Shown here in pieces: positions 62,236 through 64,000 of a stretch of DNA of 64,000 nt. The stretch comes from Methylobacterium oryzae. GTDB taxonomy: Bacteria; Pseudomonadota; Alphaproteobacteria; Rhizobiales; Beijerinckiaceae. The position numbers were made by a program, and so were the translations under genes. How positions within the stretch are numbered: the first letter of the stretch is position 1; every line of letters begins with the position of its first letter. The notes below the pieces were generated by a model. The model had not been told where the DNA came from. It saw only the letters and a program-made list of their open reading frames with translations, and made no database searches. The stretch lies in assembly GCF_021398735.1 (NCBI RefSeq), contig NZ_CP090349.1:2052501-2116500 (forward strand), in the 5' to 3' direction.

Positions 62236-62266
62236 CGGTGCTGGCTCCCGTCGCGCGCGGCGGCGG

Positions 62267-63052
62267 TCAAGAGACCTTCCAGCCCGAATGGATCGCCACG
62301 ATCCCGCCCGTCAGCGCCCGGTCGGTGACGTGCCGGAAACCCGCGCGCTCGATCATGCCCGCGAAGGCGCCGCGGGTCGGGAACTTCCGGATCGACTCCA
62401 CGAGGTAGCGGTAGGACTCGGCGTCCCCGGCTACCCGGGCGCCGATGCGCGGGATCACGTTGAACGAGTAGGCGTCGTAGATGCGGTCGAGCAGCGGGAT
62501 GTCGACGGCCGAGAATTCCAGGCAGAGGAAGCGCCCACCGGGCTTCAGCACCCGCCGCGCCTCGGCCAGCGCCGTCTCGATCCGCGGCACGTTCCGGATG
62601 CCGAAGGCGATCGTGTAGGCGTCGAAGGACGCGTCCGGCAGCGGCAGCGCCTCGGCGTTGCCGGTCACGAAGGCGATCCGGTCGCCGGCCTCGTCGACCT
62701 TGCGCTCCCGTGCCCGCTCGGCGCCGACCCGCAGCATCGACTCGTTGATGTCGAGTACGGTGACGCGGGTGCGCGGACCGCCCGCGGCCAGCACCCGGAA
62801 GGCCACGTCGCCGGTGCCGCCGGCGACGTCGAGATGCGCGAAGGCGCGGTTCTGCGGCGGCCGCAGCATCGAGACGAGCTGCGCCTTCCAGGCCCGGTGC
62901 AGGCCCGCCGACATCAGGTCGTTCATGATGTCGTAGCGGCGGGCGACCGAGTGGAAGACGCTGTCGACGCGCCCCTGCTTCTCGTCGAGCGCCACGCGCT
63001 CGAAGCCGAAATCCGCGCTCGCGCGCTCAGACGCCCCGTCTCCGGCCTTCAT
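62267..63052 (-). CDS. ubiE: Ubiquinone/menaquinone C-methyltransferase UbiE
   Basis: A 261-residue SAM methyltransferase. [34 protein letters not shown] (motif I), [20 protein letters not shown] and [12 protein letters not shown] are diagnostic. It methylates the quinone ring. It is co-transcribed with ubiB. In many Rhizobiales mutM is divergent here; instead leuB lies upstream on the same strand. Confidence 0.95.
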   Translation of the reverse strand: MKAGDGASERASADFGFERVALDEKQGRVDSVFHSVARRYDIMNDLMSAGLHRAWKAQLVSMLRPPQNRAFAHLDVAGGTGDVAFRVLAAGGPRTRVTVLDINESMLRVGAERARERKVDEAGDRIAFVTGNAEALPLPDASFDAYTIAFGIRNVPRIETALAEARRVLKPGGRFLCLEFSAVDIPLLDRIYDAYSFNVIPRIGARVAGDAESYRYLVESIRKFPTRGAFAGMIERAGFRHVTDRALTGGIVAIHSGWKVS

Positions 63053-63165
63053 GACGCTCCCAATCCTCGATGGGCGCGTCATAGCGAAGGTCGCGCCCGA
63101 CCGCCATGCGTCGAAACACGCGGCTGGGGACCGACCCCGGTGCTGCGACGCGCCGAAGACGTGTC

Positions 63166-64000
63166 TCAGCCGACCCGGGTGCGGAGCGCGTCCGCCACCG
63201 CGCTGGCCATGGCGCGCGTGCCCATCGGGTTCGTGCCCTCGCCGGCGATGTCGGCGGTGCGCGCGCCGCCCGCGAGGGCGTCGGTGATGGCGCCGTCGAG
63301 GGCGTCGGCCGCGTCGCCGAGGCCGAAGGAGTAGCGCAGGCACATGGCGAGCGAGCCGATCATGGCGATCGGGTTGGCCTTGTCCTGGCCGGCGATGTCG
63401 GGCGCCGAGCCGTGGACCGGCTCGTAGAGCGCGCGGCGCAGGCCGCTCGCGTCGACCGCGCCGAGGGAGGCCGACGGCAGCATGCCCAGCGAGCCGGTGA
63501 GCATGGCGGCGATGTCGGAGAGCACGTCGCCGAACAGGTTGTCGGTCACCAGCACGTCGAACTGCTTGGGCCGGCGCACCAGCTGCATGGCGCAGTTGTC
63601 GGCGAGGATGTGCTCGAGCTGCAGGTCGGCGTAGTGCGCGGCGTGCACCTTGGTGACGACCTCCTTCCAGAGAACGCCCGACTTCATCACGTTGTGCTTC
63701 TCGGCCGAGGCGACCCGGCCCGAGCGCTTGCCCGCGAGGTCGAAGGCCACGTGGGCGATCCGCTCGATCTCAGCCGTCGTGTAGACCTGGGTGTCGACCG
63801 CCCGCTTGGAGCCGTCCTCCAGCGTGGTGATCTCCTTCGGCTCGCCGAAATAGACGCCGCCGGTGAGCTCCCGGACGATCATGATGTCGAGCCCCTCGAC
63901 GAGTTCGCGCTTCAGCGCCGAGGCCTCGGCCAGCGCCGGGTAGCAGATCGCGGGCCGCAGGTTGGCGAAGAGGTCCAGCTCCTTGCGCAGGCGCAGCAGG
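63166..64000 (-). CDS. leuB: 3-isopropylmalate dehydrogenase, C-terminal part (cut by window edge)
   Basis: The reading frame runs off the right edge; about 277 C-terminal residues are present. Visible motifs: [90 protein letters not shown]. It oxidises 3-isopropylmalate in leucine synthesis. About 95 N-terminal residues are missing. Confidence 0.95.
   Translation of the reverse strand, partial: LLRLRKELDLFANLRPAICYPALAEASALKRELVEGLDIMIVRELTGGVYFGEPKEITTLEDGSKRAVDTQVYTTAEIERIAHVAFDLAGKRSGRVASAEKHNVMKSGVLWKEVVTKVHAAHYADLQLEHILADNCAMQLVRRPKQFDVLVTDNLFGDVLSDIAAMLTGSLGMLPSASLGAVDASGLRRALYEPVHGSAPDIAGQDKANPIAMIGSLAMCLRYSFGLGDAADALDGAITDALAGGARTADIAGEGTNPMGTRAMASAVADALRTRVG

Noticed and set aside
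1..64000. CRISPR arrays, tRNA or rRNA genes, insertion sequences, att sites
   Set aside because: No regularly spaced repeats, cloverleaf-like segments in the gaps, transposase or integrase motifs, or flanking inverted repeats were seen.

Overview
The window is a GC-rich (roughly 70%), gene-dense stretch of an alphaproteobacterial chromosome and is almost certainly from a Methylobacterium-type facultative methylotroph (Methylobacteriaceae). The evidence is a complete lanthanide uptake (lut-like) cluster, archaeal-type methylofuran / tetrahydromethanopterin biosynthesis genes beside it, an irr-fabA-fabB-fabI block, and many genes whose starts overlap the previous stop by 4 nt (ATGA or GTGA). 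I saw no tRNA, rRNA, CRISPR array, insertion sequence or prophage; base composition and codon use look uniform.

Layout. 1-4713: tail of a probable cold-shock protein, a DUF192 exported protein, a Tat-exported dienelactone hydrolase, a single-domain response regulator followed by a NepR-like small protein, and an exported alpha/beta hydrolase whose nucleophile serine is a leucine. 4717-10204 (minus): an apparent operon reading DUF2380/DUF3280-like protein, mfnB-like, mfnE-like, DHPS-like DUF6513 protein, DUF447 protein, MxaD-like SRPBCC protein and a YVTN beta-propeller, which are C1-carrier cofactor and methanol-oxidation accessory functions. 10391-18617 (plus, divergent): eight genes in the order of the lutA-lutH cluster of Methylorubrum extorquens (periplasmic binding protein, beta-propeller, cupredoxin-like protein, small Cys protein, ABC ATPase, ABC-2 permease, exported protein, TonB-dependent receptor). 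A further small exported Cys protein follows. Lanmodulin, expected next to lutH, is not in this window.

19226-25015: exopolysaccharide initiating glycosylphosphotransferase, glycosyltransferase, hemolysin III protein, heme A synthase (ctaA) and its divergent DUF2842 neighbour, and a small exported protein. 25040-28675 (minus): dsbA-like, accB, accC and aat. 28859-37353: aminotransferase, gph, rpiA, DUF2059 protein, O-antigen-ligase-like protein, glutathione reductase, a stand-alone sigma-70 region-1.1-like protein, and class II DAHP synthase. 37441-46864: a PAS-GGDEF-EAL protein, an orphan RND membrane-fusion protein, an EI24/CysZ-like membrane protein, a flavin amine oxidase, a Popeye/YgjV-like cNMP-binding membrane protein, a 2-hydroxyacid dehydrogenase and an SH3 protein. 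47008-50840: irr divergent from fabA-fabB-fabI. 50847-64000: small hypotheticals, DUF6880, DUF427 with a methyltransferase, comF, a GNAT protein, zapE fused in translation to a hybrid histidine kinase, ubiB, ubiE, and the C-terminal part of leuB cut by the window edge.

The most interesting signal is regulatory. A 17-nt sequence, CATTGCCAAATTRTCCC, occurs (16/17 identical) in the divergent lutA/cofactor-operon promoter region and again just upstream of lutH. At lutH a second, degenerate copy lies exactly 22 bp away. This looks like the operator of an unidentified regulator that ties lanthanide import to one-carbon cofactor synthesis. The method was reading by eye only; family assignments rest on recognised motifs and gene order, not on database searches.
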